From NCBI RefSeq assembly GCF_019204045.1, contig NZ_JAGSPC010000001.1:744001-808000 (forward strand): 64,000 bases of DNA, in the 5' to 3' direction. This document shows, one piece after another, positions 1 to 8,955 of the stretch. A program made the translations under genes and the position numbers. The number at the start of each line of letters is the position of its first letter. Position 1 is the first letter of the stretch. The notes beneath the pieces were generated by a model. The model did no database searches. It had not been told where the DNA came from and saw only the letters and a program-made list of their open reading frames with translations. The stretch is from Erythrobacter crassostreae (lineage in GTDB: Bacteria > Pseudomonadota > Alphaproteobacteria > Sphingomonadales > Sphingomonadaceae).

Positions 1-1145
1 ACCATCTTATCCCGGTGCTTGAGAATGTTCGTGACACGTCCGAAGGCCCTGTCTTGATCCACGTCGTTACGACCAAAGGCAAAGGCTATAAATTCGCCGA
101 GGAAAGCGCCGACAAATATCACGGCGTACCGAAATTCGACGTCGTTACGGGCGAAAAGAAGAAAAGCGCTGCCGGTCCGCCTGCCTATCAGAACGTCTTC
201 GGCGACACGCTGGCGAAGCTCGCCGAAACCGACAGCCGCATCTGCGCGATTACCGCTGCGATGCCATCAGGCACCGGCGTAGACCGCTTCGCTCAGGCTC
301 ACCCAGAGCGCAGTTTTGACGTAGGCATTGCCGAACAACACGGCGTCACATTCGCCGCAGGCCTTGCCGCGCAGGGTATGCGCCCGTTCGCAGCGATCTA
401 TTCGACCTTCCTGCAGCGCGCCTATGACCAGGTCGTGCACGACGTTGCGATCCAGAAGCTGCCGGTTCGCTTTGCGATTGACCGTGCTGGCCTTGTCGGC
501 GCGGATGGCTGCACGCACGCTGGTGCGTTCGACATTACGTATTTGGCAACGCTGCCGAATATGGTTGTGATGGCGGCGGCTGACGAAGCCGAGCTTGCCA
601 ATATGACCTACACCGCAGTCGAGTATGACGAAGGGCCGATTGCCTTCCGTTACCCGCGCGGAAATGGCACCGGCGTTCCAATCCCCGAAACGCTCGAAAA
701 GCTGGAGATCGGCAAGGGCCGGGTCGTGCGCGAAGGCGCGAAAGTCGCGATCCTATCACTCGGTGCGCGCCTTGAAGAGGCGAAGAAAGCTGCCGACACG
801 CTCGAGGCCAAAGGGCTTTCGACAACCGTTGCCGATATGCGCTTTGCCAAACCGCTGGACGAAGACCTGATCGCGAAACTGATGCGCGAGCATGAGGTTG
901 TTATCACAGTCGAAGAAGGCGCCATTGGCGGCCTCGGCGCGCATGTGCTGACTTATGCCTCGGATGAAGGGCTGACGGATAACGGTTTGAAGGTTCGCAC
1001 AATGCGTCTGCCGGACACATTTCAGGATCACGATGATCCAACGAAGCAGTATGACGAAGCAGGCCTGAACGCACCGCAGATCGTCGATACGGTGTTGAAG
1101 GCGCTCAAGCATAACTCGGCAAATGTTGAGGAAGCGCGGGCGTAA
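1..1145 (+). CDS. dxs: 1-deoxy-D-xylulose-5-phosphate synthase, C-terminal part (5' end outside window)
   Basis: Catalyses the TPP-dependent condensation of pyruvate with glyceraldehyde 3-phosphate, the first step of the MEP isoprenoid pathway in the cytoplasm. The frame is open to the left edge (codons from base 3), so the GTG at 15 is an internal valine. About 380 of the roughly 640 residues usual for Dxs are present: the end of the TPP-binding domain ([11 protein letters not shown], then YHG), the pyrimidine-binding transketolase domain with the catalytic-Glu motif [13 protein letters not shown], the [14 protein letters not shown] segment, and the C-terminal transketolase domain. The stop is TAA at 1143-1145. 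A terminator-like hairpin follows, but it points toward the opposite strand. The family call is secure. Confidence 0.97.
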   Translation, partial: HLIPVLENVRDTSEGPVLIHVVTTKGKGYKFAEESADKYHGVPKFDVVTGEKKKSAAGPPAYQNVFGDTLAKLAETDSRICAITAAMPSGTGVDRFAQAHPERSFDVGIAEQHGVTFAAGLAAQGMRPFAAIYSTFLQRAYDQVVHDVAIQKLPVRFAIDRAGLVGADGCTHAGAFDITYLATLPNMVVMAAADEAELANMTYTAVEYDEGPIAFRYPRGNGTGVPIPETLEKLEIGKGRVVREGAKVAILSLGARLEEAKKAADTLEAKGLSTTVADMRFAKPLDEDLIAKLMREHEVVITVEEGAIGGLGAHVLTYASDEGLTDNGLKVRTMRLPDTFQDHDDPTKQYDEAGLNAPQIVDTVLKALKHNSANVEEARA

Positions 1146-1181
1146 GAGCACTGCTTGCTCGCTAGGGCGGTCTAACGAATC

Positions 1182-1227
1182 AAAAAGAGCCGCCTTCTCC
1201 GGAAAAATTCCGGCGAAAGCGGCTCTT
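1182..1227 (-). terminator. Rho-independent terminator for the minus-strand small gene
   Basis: Stem AAGAGCCGC (1185-1193) pairs with GCGGCTCTT (1219-1227). A nested CCGGAA/TTCCGG pairing lies inside. Read on the minus strand the stem is followed by a run of T (complement of 1182-1186). It lies 3' of the small gene at 1300-1515 and also 3' of dxs, but only the minus-strand reading has the T tract. Confidence 0.75.
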
Positions 1228-1299
1228 CATTGCGATCACTCTAGATCCCAGCCGAACCGGAGCTCGAACAGGATCAGATCAAATTGATCTTAGCCTGTT

Positions 1300-1515
1300 T
1301 TACGGGCTGGTTGGCAGGTCTTCACCATCGTTGTCATCTGCGATAACAAGGACAGCAAGTGCCAAGATGCCTGCGGCGAGAAGAGCAGCAATGATACTGC
1401 CTTCGCCTTCGAGATTGCTTTCGCCCGAAACCGGTGCCGTGACTGGCAAAGACTGGGCGACTACTGGTGCTGCAAGCAAAGAGAGTGCGCCGGCAGCGAG
1501 TGCGATTTTTTTCAT
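1300..1515 (-). CDS. Small secreted or membrane protein with acidic tail (71 aa), function unknown
   Basis: The start was chosen at the ATG complementary to 1513-1515 because AGGAGA sits at good spacing just upstream. The open frame extends to 1713, but that extension has no protein-like character. The product has a signal peptide (MKKIALAAGALSLLAAPVVAQ), a short linker, one hydrophobic segment (about residues 38-56) and an acidic tail rich in D and E ending in LPTSP. That suggests an exported, membrane-anchored small protein. It has its own RBS and a downstream terminator, so it is probably a single-gene unit. A TATAAT-like hexamer on the minus strand (complement of 1580-1585) may be its -10 box, but I see no convincing -35. 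I recognise no function. Confidence 0.7.
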   Translation of the reverse strand: MKKIALAAGALSLLAAPVVAQSLPVTAPVSGESNLEGEGSIIAALLAAGILALAVLVIADDNDGEDLPTSP

Positions 1516-1706
1516 AGTTGTTCTCCTATATAAAAGCACACCTGCAGCACCTTGCCGCGACGATCCAAAAAATCTAACTATTATAGTGAGTAAGCGTCCA
1601 AGCGTGCGCCAACTGCGATCAATCACACTGAAATTTGTGATGATCCTGCCGATCAGCTTGGCACTTGTTCCTCGACGAAGCGCTGGCTGGGCAATAGACT
1701 CCTCGC

Positions 1707-2504
1707 ATGACACTGCTCAAAACTACGACTGACGGCCCCGTCACCACTCTGACTATCGACCGCGCTGATACGATGAACCCGCTTGGCGCTCCGGGCGATG
1801 GTGAGGAATTCCGCGCTGCTTGTGATGCTATCAACCGCGAAATGGATGTGCGCTGCGTTATCCTGACCGGTGCGGGCCGCGCATTCAGTGCGGGCGGCGA
1901 TATCAAGGCGATGAGGGACAAGACCGGCACCTTCGGCGGCTCGACTCCGGCGATCTCTGATGGATACCGCGACAACATCCACATGATGCTGCGCGCTTTG
2001 CACGCGATCCGCGTGCCGGTGATCGCGGCGGTGAACGGGCCAGCAATCGGGCTGGGCTGTGATGTCGCCTGCCTTGCGGATATTCGCATCGCTAGTGACA
2101 AGGCGAAATTTGGCGTCACCTTTCTCAAGCTCGGCATTATTCCCGGCGACGGCGGCACATGGATATTGCCGCGCGTGATCGGGATGAGCCGCGCCTCGGA
2201 GCTGTTCTACACCGGCGATGTGATTGGCGCAGAGCAAGCGCAGGATTGGGGCCTCGTCAGCCGCGTCGTGCCGCATGAGGAATTGTTGGCCGAAGCTCAG
2301 GCGATGGCGAGCAAGATCGCCGCCATGCCCCCGCACTCACTACGCCAATCCAAAATGCTGCTGAGGCAAGGGCAACAGGTCAATTACGACACCGCACTAG
2401 AGATGGCAGCCAACACGCAGGCGATGATGCATATGACGGACGATCACGCCGAAGGTGTCGCCGCGCTCATTGAAAAGCGCCCTCCCGAATTCAAAGGCAA
2501 ATAG
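1707..2504 (+). CDS. Crotonase-fold enoyl-CoA hydratase/isomerase family protein
   Basis: 265 residues, normal for the enoyl-CoA hydratase superfamily acting on acyl-CoA thioesters in the cytoplasm. The oxyanion-hole segments are visible: FSAGGD (60-65) and NGPAIGLGCD (110-119), followed by KLGIIPGDGGTW (141-152) and ELFYTGD (165-171). By alignment to rat mitochondrial hydratase, the first catalytic Glu (in PE before the LG.IPG motif) is replaced here (TF, Phe139), while a Glu matching the second is kept at 165. The reaction may therefore be isomerisation or another crotonase chemistry rather than hydration. The ATG at 1707 has no strong Shine-Dalgarno. The next gene starts 12 bases after the stop and is probably co-transcribed. 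The family is secure; the substrate is unknown. Confidence 0.9.
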   Translation: MTLLKTTTDGPVTTLTIDRADTMNPLGAPGDGEEFRAACDAINREMDVRCVILTGAGRAFSAGGDIKAMRDKTGTFGGSTPAISDGYRDNIHMMLRALHAIRVPVIAAVNGPAIGLGCDVACLADIRIASDKAKFGVTFLKLGIIPGDGGTWILPRVIGMSRASELFYTGDVIGAEQAQDWGLVSRVVPHEELLAEAQAMASKIAAMPPHSLRQSKMLLRQGQQVNYDTALEMAANTQAMMHMTDDHAEGVAALIEKRPPEFKGK

Positions 2505-2516
2505 GCCGCGCTCACA

Positions 2517-3314
2517 ATGAAATGGCTCAAGAATGCTCTGATCATGGTGGCCACTGCCTACATCGCGGTGCTGGCGATCCTGTGGACGTTCCAATCTCAC
2601 TTTATTTATCCGGCTCCGCAATCACCCGCAGCGCTTACTCCCGGATATGGGGAAGTCACCCTGACGACATCTGACGGGCTGAAGCTTCGTTCATTCTACC
2701 TTGCGGCTGAGCCGGATCAGCCGACCATTGTCTATTTCCATGGGAATGCCGGAACTCTGGAGGCGGCCAGCATTTCCAACGCAGCTTTTGCCGAAGCAGG
2801 CTTTGGCGTCCTCATGGTCGAATATAGGGGCTATGGCGGCAATCCCGGCGATCCTTCCGAGCAGGGATTTTACCGCGATGGTGATGCGGCGATGCGGTGG
2901 CTTACTGATCAGGGCTTCACGAATGACGAGATCATTGTCGTCGCCAATTCAATCGGCGGCGGTGTGGGCACTGAAATGGCACTGCGCCATGATCCCGCTG
3001 CACTTGTCCTGATCGCGCCGTTCACATCTTTGCCCGATGCCGCCCAAAGCAATCTCTGGTGGCTTCCCGCGCGCAGCCTTGTGCGGGAACAATATGATAA
3101 TGCGGGCAAGATTGTTCGGCTCGATATGCCGATCCTAATCCAGCATGGAACGAACGACTTTGTCGTACCCTATGAGCATGGGCAGGCTCTCGCCAGACTG
3201 ACCGTCCATGCCGAATTTCAGACGTTTGAAGGGTCAGGCCACGGGTTAAGCTTCGCGGGCCGTTCCCAGATCGCCCGCCGCGACTGGATTCTGTCGCTCG
3301 GCAACGAACCTTAG
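2517..3314 (+). CDS. Membrane-anchored alpha/beta hydrolase (Bem46/ABHD13-like)
   Basis: 265 residues. A single N-terminal hydrophobic anchor (about 7-25) precedes an alpha/beta-hydrolase domain with the oxyanion motif HGNAG (75-79), the nucleophile Ser145 in ANSIGG (an Ala replaces the first Gly of GxSxG), Asp214 in HGTNDFVVP and His242 in GSGHG. These form a complete predicted Ser-Asp-His triad. Similarity is to the Bem46/ABHD13 type of serine hydrolases, whose natural substrates are mostly undefined. The domain most likely faces the periplasm or stays membrane-attached. It follows the crotonase gene closely. The stop codon overlaps that of the convergent NnrU-like gene. Confidence 0.85.
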   Translation: MKWLKNALIMVATAYIAVLAILWTFQSHFIYPAPQSPAALTPGYGEVTLTTSDGLKLRSFYLAAEPDQPTIVYFHGNAGTLEAASISNAAFAEAGFGVLMVEYRGYGGNPGDPSEQGFYRDGDAAMRWLTDQGFTNDEIIVVANSIGGGVGTEMALRHDPAALVLIAPFTSLPDAAQSNLWWLPARSLVREQYDNAGKIVRLDMPILIQHGTNDFVVPYEHGQALARLTVHAEFQTFEGSGHGLSFAGRSQIARRDWILSLGNEP

Positions 3315-3982
3315 AACCAGCGCCATATGCCGGCAGGAATGCCGCCGATGGGCAGGTGAACCCAGCTGAAGAATACAAAGAATATCAGACCGACTGCCCA
3401 AGGGAAGGCGCCCGCGCCGAAGATCGCGCTCCAGCGCGGCCAATAGCTGGTCTTGCTTTCCCATTCTGACCACGCCTCACCCATCAGAACCTGTTTCTTA
3501 CGGTCTTGCAGATGCGAGCCAACCAGAGCGAGAAATCCCATTGCGGCAGCCGTGATGGTCGTGCGCCAGCTGTAATGGATCACAATGTGAGAGAGCGCCC
3601 ACAGCGCAAAGCTCCACATCATCGGATGGCGGGTGACCTTGAACACACCCTTGGGCTCGGCCCGCGCTTGCTCGGCGGCCTTTGGTGTCGGCATCGCAGG
3701 ATTGCCGACATATGATCCAGCCAGCAATATCATCGCTGGCAACGTGATCATTGTAGCAATTATCCAGCCAACATCGCCCGAACCGGGCAGATCAGCAGGC
3801 GGAGCTGCTTTGAATGCGAAATAGATCCAACCGAGCGTCGCAAAGCTCACAATTGAATACGCAATCTGGAAGCCGATATTGCCCAGAGCTCTTACCAGCG
3901 GCTCACGCAGGGGGTGAGACATGGCAAAATGTGTACCGACAAAGGCGATATTCGCCGCAACCAGCTCCGTCAGAACAGACAT
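3311..3982 (-). CDS. NnrU-family integral membrane protein
   Basis: 223 residues, five to six predicted membrane segments. The diagnostic stretch KGVFKVTRHPMMWSFALW is typical of NnrU and resembles the isoprenylcysteine methyltransferase-like membrane fold. NnrU was named in nitric-oxide/denitrification clusters, but many homologues sit elsewhere, as here, and no denitrification genes are visible nearby. The start at 3982 has GGGGGA about seven bases upstream. It is last in the minus-strand run POT transporter, two amidohydrolases, FKBP, NnrU (25 bases from the FKBP stop), so it is probably co-expressed with them. The physiological role is not inferable. Confidence 0.85.
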   Translation of the reverse strand: MSVLTELVAANIAFVGTHFAMSHPLREPLVRALGNIGFQIAYSIVSFATLGWIYFAFKAAPPADLPGSGDVGWIIATMITLPAMILLAGSYVGNPAMPTPKAAEQARAEPKGVFKVTRHPMMWSFALWALSHIVIHYSWRTTITAAAMGFLALVGSHLQDRKKQVLMGEAWSEWESKTSYWPRWSAIFGAGAFPWAVGLIFFVFFSWVHLPIGGIPAGIWRWF

Positions 3983-4007
3983 CCCTGATTCCCCCTTTGG
4001 ATCGAGG

Positions 4008-4508
4008 CTATTTGACGATTGCGATCAGCTCGACCTTGAAGAGCAATGTGGCATTCGGCGGAATTGGGCCCCTGCCTTCGGCTCCGTAAGCCAAATCGGA
4101 TGGGATCGCGATTTCGATCTCTTCACCGACAGCCATTTGCGGAACTGCCAGTTTCCAGCCCTCGATCAAACGACCAAGTGGAAAGGTCGCAGGCTCACCG
4201 CGCGGATAGGAGCTGTCGAACACGGTCCCATCGATCAACTTGCCTTCGTAATGCAACGTGACTGTATCGGCGACGCTGGGCCTATCCTCAGACGCGTTAT
4301 ATCTGGTCCACCTCCAGCGGAGGCCGCCATCCATATAGCGCCAGCCATCGGCCGTTTTGAGGTCGAACAGATAGGTTTGCTGCGCGGTATGCCACGCAAT
4401 ATCGTTGACCGCTTGTTCTTCGGTTGGATCAGCTGTTTCTTCCTGAGCCAAAACCGGAGAGGCAGCGATGAAAGACGCAGCGAGGGCCGCTGATTTGATC
4501 GCTCGCAT
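4008..4508 (-). CDS. Periplasmic FKBP-type peptidyl-prolyl cis-trans isomerase
   Basis: 166 residues from the ATG complementary to 4506-4508, which overlaps the upstream gene's stop (TGATG), indicating translational coupling. The signal peptide (RAIKSAALAASFIAASPVLAQ) predicts export. After a linker of about 55 residues comes a complete FKBP domain: VTLHYEGKLIDGTVFDSSY, then PLGRLIEGWKLAVPQMAVGE, then IPSDLAYGAEGRGPIPPNATL. These are the usual FKBP active-site elements (FDSS, LIEGW, YG). It catalyses prolyl isomerisation of periplasmic proteins. Its position behind two exported amidohydrolase-like proteins suggests it may help their folding, which is an inference from gene order only. Confidence 0.93.
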   Translation of the reverse strand: MRAIKSAALAASFIAASPVLAQEETADPTEEQAVNDIAWHTAQQTYLFDLKTADGWRYMDGGLRWRWTRYNASEDRPSVADTVTLHYEGKLIDGTVFDSSYPRGEPATFPLGRLIEGWKLAVPQMAVGEEIEIAIPSDLAYGAEGRGPIPPNATLLFKVELIAIVK

Positions 4509-5830
4509 CACCAGTCGTAAGCCTTAGGGAGATCGCTCTCGTCTAGATCGCGGTACCGTTCTTTCAAACGGCTCTGATGGTTGCCGAGTGGTTGCTCAAC
4601 GCCGCCAATAAAGACAGTTGTCGGAACCGAGGTTACCTCGAGCGGGTCACCGTCCCAGATCACAACATCGCCTAGCGCTCCCGATTTCAGGACACCGGCT
4701 TTGCCGCCCATGCCGCTGATCTCTGCGGGGATTGAACTGATCGATGCGAAAGCCTCGCCCCATGTGAGGCCGGAGGCTCCCGGCATTTTGGCAAGGCCGA
4801 CAAGGTTGCCAGCCTGCTGCGCGAGGCGGCGCGGGTTTTCCATGCCTGCCGCGTTCAGGCCGACTTTCACGCCCGCGCGCTTCATCCGTCCGACATTGCT
4901 TTGAGTCGATGCAAGTTGATCAAAACCGCTCGGCAGAGCATCGAGCGGATCGGCCAGCACAGGCACTCCCGCTGCTGCGATTGCGTCTGCGACCATCCAG
5001 CCTTCGCTGGCACCGACCAGTACCATATCAAGGCGCGGGAATTCGGTCTTGAGCGCCAACACGCTGCGGATATCCGATGCGCGTTCGACGGCGACATATA
5101 GTTTCTGGGTGCCAGCGACGACGGGCTTCAAAGCCTCTGCATCAAAACGGTTGAGCAGCACTTCGCCATCGGCGGTGATCTCGGTCGTTTGCGGAGTGCC
5201 GCTGCCTGACAATGCTTGAGCCTCACGCAGTGATGCGCGGAACAAGGTATAAGTCGCAGCGCGGCTTCCGCCTGCGCGGCGTGCCCCGCCTTCGCCCAGG
5301 TCGACCATTTGAAATGCGCGGGCTTGCACAATCGGATTGCCGTCAGCGTCCAGATCGATGATCGCTCCTTGTCCGGCGAAAATCGATGCCGAAGGAAGCG
5401 TGGTTGTCGCTGCGCGGGTGATACCGGCGGCGCGGTGGATCAGGATGTTTTGCGAGTTCGGGTTCACCGCCGGAGCCACATCGAGCGATGCGCTGAACGG
5501 AGCGCCGCCTGCGCGGCTGTCGTTTGACTCGCTGACTGCTCCGACGTCGACGAGGCCTAGAGTAGTCACGGTGGCGAAGAGGCCCGGTGTTACCCAAGCG
5601 CCGTCTGCGTCGACGACAAGGTCTGTGGCGAAGGCTTGCCCGTTTGCCGTTCCAGCATAGGTGACGCGGCCATTTTCAATCATGACCACGCCGTTTTCAA
5701 TCGGATCACTGCCGTCGCCAGTGACGACGGTCGCGTTGGCGATGACCACATCCTGCGCCGCGGCAGGCGCGGCGGAAAGGGCGATGGCGGAGGCCGCCCC
5801 AAGGATTGCTATGTTCAGGAGCCGCTTCAT
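4508..5830 (-). CDS. Exported amidohydrolase-like protein lacking the metal-binding motifs (probable pseudoenzyme)
   Basis: 440 residues with a signal peptide ending in APAAAQ. The fold elements of the amidohydrolase superfamily are present: the N-terminal beta sandwich (VVIANATVVTGDGSDPIENGVVMIENGRV), the strand AWVTPGLFATVTTLG, and the C-terminal GALGDVVIWDGDPLEVTSVP. Where active relatives have HxH after TPG (IDIHSH in the adjacent paralogue), this protein has FATVT. I also find no candidates at the later His, His and Asp ligand sites. It starts in a 4-base ATGA overlap with the upstream active paralogue, so the two are made together. It is probably a non-catalytic partner or a binding protein. 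The superfamily assignment is secure; the loss of activity is inferred. Confidence 0.85.
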   Translation of the reverse strand: MKRLLNIAILGAASAIALSAAPAAAQDVVIANATVVTGDGSDPIENGVVMIENGRVTYAGTANGQAFATDLVVDADGAWVTPGLFATVTTLGLVDVGAVSESNDSRAGGAPFSASLDVAPAVNPNSQNILIHRAAGITRAATTTLPSASIFAGQGAIIDLDADGNPIVQARAFQMVDLGEGGARRAGGSRAATYTLFRASLREAQALSGSGTPQTTEITADGEVLLNRFDAEALKPVVAGTQKLYVAVERASDIRSVLALKTEFPRLDMVLVGASEGWMVADAIAAAGVPVLADPLDALPSGFDQLASTQSNVGRMKRAGVKVGLNAAGMENPRRLAQQAGNLVGLAKMPGASGLTWGEAFASISSIPAEISGMGGKAGVLKSGALGDVVIWDGDPLEVTSVPTTVFIGGVEQPLGNHQSRLKERYRDLDESDLPKAYDW

Positions 5831-7230
5831 TTCACATCCCCTTCGCCTGGTTGTCCAAGCTCGAAATCGCTTACCGGACGGCGTTTGCGGTCCATTGCGT
5901 CAAACATCAAAGCGCCGTCGATCCAGACCTTCTCTGGCCGCGAATAGACAGAGAGCGGATCGCCGTTCCATAGCACCACGTCGGCCATTTTGCCGCTTTC
6001 AAGGCTGCCCGTCATATCGTCGATGCCCATCGCCTTTGCCGCGTTGAGCGTGATCCAGCCGATCACTTCGGCATCGGAAATTTCGACGCCCATCCGCGCG
6101 CCAGCAGCCTGCGCTTTGGCAGCTTCCTGATTGAGACGCTGAATATCGTTCTGGCTGTCGGAATGGATGACGACGCAGGCGCCCTCTTTCTGGAGCAGCG
6201 CGGCGTTTTCCATGATCGCGTCATACGCTTCCATCTTAAAGCCGTACCAGTCGGCCCAGATCGCGCTGCACACATCGTTTTCGCGCAGCAGATCGCCGAT
6301 CTTGTACGCTTCAACGGCGTGGTGGAATGCGGTGACTTTGTAGCCGACCTCTTTCGCCATATCCATCACCAGCGCCATTTCATCCGCGCGGTAGCAATGG
6401 TTGTGAACGAGGATTTCGCCCTCGAGAACACCTTTCAACGTTTCCTTACCAAGGTTGCGTTTGGCATCATCATTGTTGGCATATTCAATCGCGTCATACC
6501 AAGTCTGACGGTTGACTGCGAAGTTGCCCATGCGGGTCGAAGGCTTACGCCCGCGTCCGCCATAGACGCGTTTCGGGTTCTCACCGCAGGCCATTTTAAA
6601 GCCGTACGGCGCGCCCGGGAATTTCATGCCTTGAACCGTGCGGCTCGGCACGTTCTTTAGAGTGACCGAGCGTCCGCCCATTAGGTTCGCCGAACCGGGC
6701 AGGATTTGCAGCGAGGTGATCCCGCCATTGGCCATCGCGCGGCTAAATCCGGGGTCCTGCGGCCAGACCGAATGTTCGGCCCATACATCGGGCGTAGTCG
6801 GCGCGGTGGCTTCATTACCGTCATTATGTGCCTGCACGCCTGGGGAAGGATAATCGCCTAGGTGTGAGTGGATGTCGATGATGCCTGGTGTGACGAATTT
6901 GCCGGTGCCATCGAGCACGGTGTAGCCTTCGGTCGACAGATCGCTACTGCCGACGGCTTCGACTTTGCCATTTCGGAAGAGGACAGTACCGCCCTCGATC
7001 CGGTTTCCAGCGCCGTCATAAACGGTTGCACCGACCAAGGCGGTCGGCGCGCCGGGATAGGCGCTGTAAGTTGAGGGGAATGGCCCTTCCGCTTCGGTCT
7101 TGGCGGCGAAGCGCGGCGCATCATCAGATCCGCTGTCATCGCCTGCCGTATTGGCCGAACCGGTCGTTGCACAACCCATCAGCGCAAAGGCGCTGGCGGC
7201 TGCAATCCAGACTTTCTTAGTCACATTCAT
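5827..7230 (-). CDS. Amidohydrolase lipoprotein (imidazolonepropionase/dipeptidase-like), metal site intact
   Basis: 467 residues. The N-terminus carries a lipobox (FALMGC), predicting a lipid-anchored envelope protein. The amidohydrolase barrel is complete: HxH in TPGIIDIHSHLG, VHNHCY, FHHAVEAY and the Asp in VIHSDSQND, all expected metal ligands. The end is KMADVVLWNGDPLSVYSRPEKVWIDG. It probably hydrolyses an amide or cyclic amide in the periplasm; a peptide-type substrate is suggested by the POT transporter just upstream (51 bases). AGGGGA directly abuts the ATG at 7230, whereas an in-frame GTG at 7224 sits six bases from it, so the true start may be the GTG. The stop overlaps the start of the degenerate paralogue by 4 bases. 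Confidence 0.9.
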   Translation of the reverse strand: MNVTKKVWIAAASAFALMGCATTGSANTAGDDSGSDDAPRFAAKTEAEGPFPSTYSAYPGAPTALVGATVYDGAGNRIEGGTVLFRNGKVEAVGSSDLSTEGYTVLDGTGKFVTPGIIDIHSHLGDYPSPGVQAHNDGNEATAPTTPDVWAEHSVWPQDPGFSRAMANGGITSLQILPGSANLMGGRSVTLKNVPSRTVQGMKFPGAPYGFKMACGENPKRVYGGRGRKPSTRMGNFAVNRQTWYDAIEYANNDDAKRNLGKETLKGVLEGEILVHNHCYRADEMALVMDMAKEVGYKVTAFHHAVEAYKIGDLLRENDVCSAIWADWYGFKMEAYDAIMENAALLQKEGACVVIHSDSQNDIQRLNQEAAKAQAAGARMGVEISDAEVIGWITLNAAKAMGIDDMTGSLESGKMADVVLWNGDPLSVYSRPEKVWIDGALMFDAMDRKRRPVSDFELGQPGEGDVK

Positions 7231-7281
7231 TCCCCTGTAGGTTTCAGGTTATTGGGCTACCAATTTACTGAGCTGCCAAAT

Positions 7282-8955
7282 CTACTGAGCTGGACGCGTG
7301 CCAGCTGCTGCTGGTTCGCCAAGCTCGGCTTCGCCAGCAAGGTGATCGCCCTCTTCGTCTTTCAGCGTGTCGAGATGCATCAGTTTCTTAACAAGCGGGC
7401 TGACGAAGCAGACCAGAATACCGACGACCAGAGCGACTAGGCCCATGCTCCAATACGCTTCGAGAGCGCCTTCGCGGGTCATGTTGCCGCCTTCGCCTTC
7501 ACCCATGAGCGAGCCCATGAAGCCTGCGACATAGTTGCCGCCTGCAGTGCCGAAGAAGAACGCCGCCATCATCAGGCTGGCCATGTGCTTCACAGAAAGC
7601 CGGTTCATTGCCGAGAGGCCAACTGGCGAGAGGCAAAGCTCGCCAGTGGTCGACAACAGGTAGAAGATGAACAGGAACATCACCGGCATCATGATAGCGC
7701 CAGCATCGCCTGTCGTGCTGAAGTTTTCCGCGCCCCAGACCATCACGATAAACGCAAGGCCCATTTGCGCGATACCCAAGCCCATCTTGGCAGGGGTGGA
7801 AGGTTCGATCCCTTTGCGCGCCATCCATTGCCACAGACCAGCGAATAGCGGGCCGAGCAGGATGATGTAGATCGGGTTGATCGATTGGAAGAAGGTGGTT
7901 GGAATGCCGCCTTTATCAACGTGACGATCGGTGAACAGGTTGAGCGATCCGCCCGCCTGTTCAAACAGACCCCAGAAGAGCGGCATCAGCAGGATCAGGA
8001 AGATCATCGCGAACACTCGCTCGCGCGCTTCTTTGTCCAGCTTGAACGCTTCGAAAAGGACGTACGCTAGAAGCGCGATGCCCGAAGCCAGCAATATGCC
8101 GCCGACCAGGCTCTGATACTGGATCAGGAACCAGATCACCGCGACACCGGCAAAGCCGACGCCGTAGAGCAGCCATTCGAGATTGATGCCTGCAAACTTC
8201 TCTTTCAGTTTCGCAGGGTTCGGGCTTTCGCCGTTACCTTTAAGCAGTGGCTTTCCGATGATGAACACGATCAGGCCGAGCAGCATGCCGAAACCGGCAA
8301 GGCCAAAGCCCAATGCCCAGCTGACAGTTTCACCGAGATAGGCCGCGATCAAAACGCCTGCGGCCGCGCCGAGGTTAATCCCCATGTAGAAGATGGTGTA
8401 GGCGCTATCGCGGCGAATATCGGTGCGCGGGTACAGTTGACCCACGATCACAGAGATGTTCGCTTTCAGGAAGCCCGAGCCGACAATGATCAACGCCAGA
8501 GCCAGCCAGAAAATATTGAGGGTGGGATCGTTGGCATAACCCGAACCGTCGCCTTCAAACGCCATAAAGAAGTGGCCGAGCGTAAGCAGAACAGCACCGA
8601 ACAAAACCGCTTTGCGCTGGCCGAGATAACGGTCCGCGAGCCACCCACCGAGGACCGGCGTGATGTAAACTAGGCTGGTATAGGCACCGTAGATCAGGTT
8701 CGCGCTGCCATCGGAATACATCCAATGCTTGACCAGATAGAGCGTGAGTAGGGCACGCATGCCGTAGTAGGAGAAGCGCTCCCACATCTCGGCAAAAAAC
8801 AGCATGTAGAGGCCTTTGGGATGACCCATGACCTCCTCTTGAGGGCGCGTTACCGCCCAAGCGCCGCCGATCAGGAAGATGCCGAGAACGATCGAAGCCA
8901 CAACCATGGCCCAATCCCCGTATCCCCACATCGCAAATTCTTTGAGTTCGCCCAT
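7282..8955 (-). CDS. POT-family proton-coupled oligopeptide transporter
   Basis: 557 residues from the ATG complementary to 8953-8955 (MGELKEFAMWG); the frame is open further to 9057 but that part looks non-coding. The POT signature ExxERFxYY is present as EMWERFSYYGMRALLTLYL, with GGWLADRYLGQRKAV in the next loop and the C-terminal half motif STTGELCLSPVGLSAMNRLS. About 13-14 membrane segments are predicted, including one extra N-terminal segment before the canonical start of the family. Imports di- or tripeptides with protons across the inner membrane. It probably leads the operon with the two amidohydrolases. A divergent GntR regulator begins 184 bases away and could control it. Confidence 0.92.
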   Translation of the reverse strand: MGELKEFAMWGYGDWAMVVASIVLGIFLIGGAWAVTRPQEEVMGHPKGLYMLFFAEMWERFSYYGMRALLTLYLVKHWMYSDGSANLIYGAYTSLVYITPVLGGWLADRYLGQRKAVLFGAVLLTLGHFFMAFEGDGSGYANDPTLNIFWLALALIIVGSGFLKANISVIVGQLYPRTDIRRDSAYTIFYMGINLGAAAGVLIAAYLGETVSWALGFGLAGFGMLLGLIVFIIGKPLLKGNGESPNPAKLKEKFAGINLEWLLYGVGFAGVAVIWFLIQYQSLVGGILLASGIALLAYVLFEAFKLDKEARERVFAMIFLILLMPLFWGLFEQAGGSLNLFTDRHVDKGGIPTTFFQSINPIYIILLGPLFAGLWQWMARKGIEPSTPAKMGLGIAQMGLAFIVMVWGAENFSTTGDAGAIMMPVMFLFIFYLLSTTGELCLSPVGLSAMNRLSVKHMASLMMAAFFFGTAGGNYVAGFMGSLMGEGEGGNMTREGALEAYWSMGLVALVVGILVCFVSPLVKKLMHLDTLKDEEGDHLAGEAELGEPAAAGTRPAQ

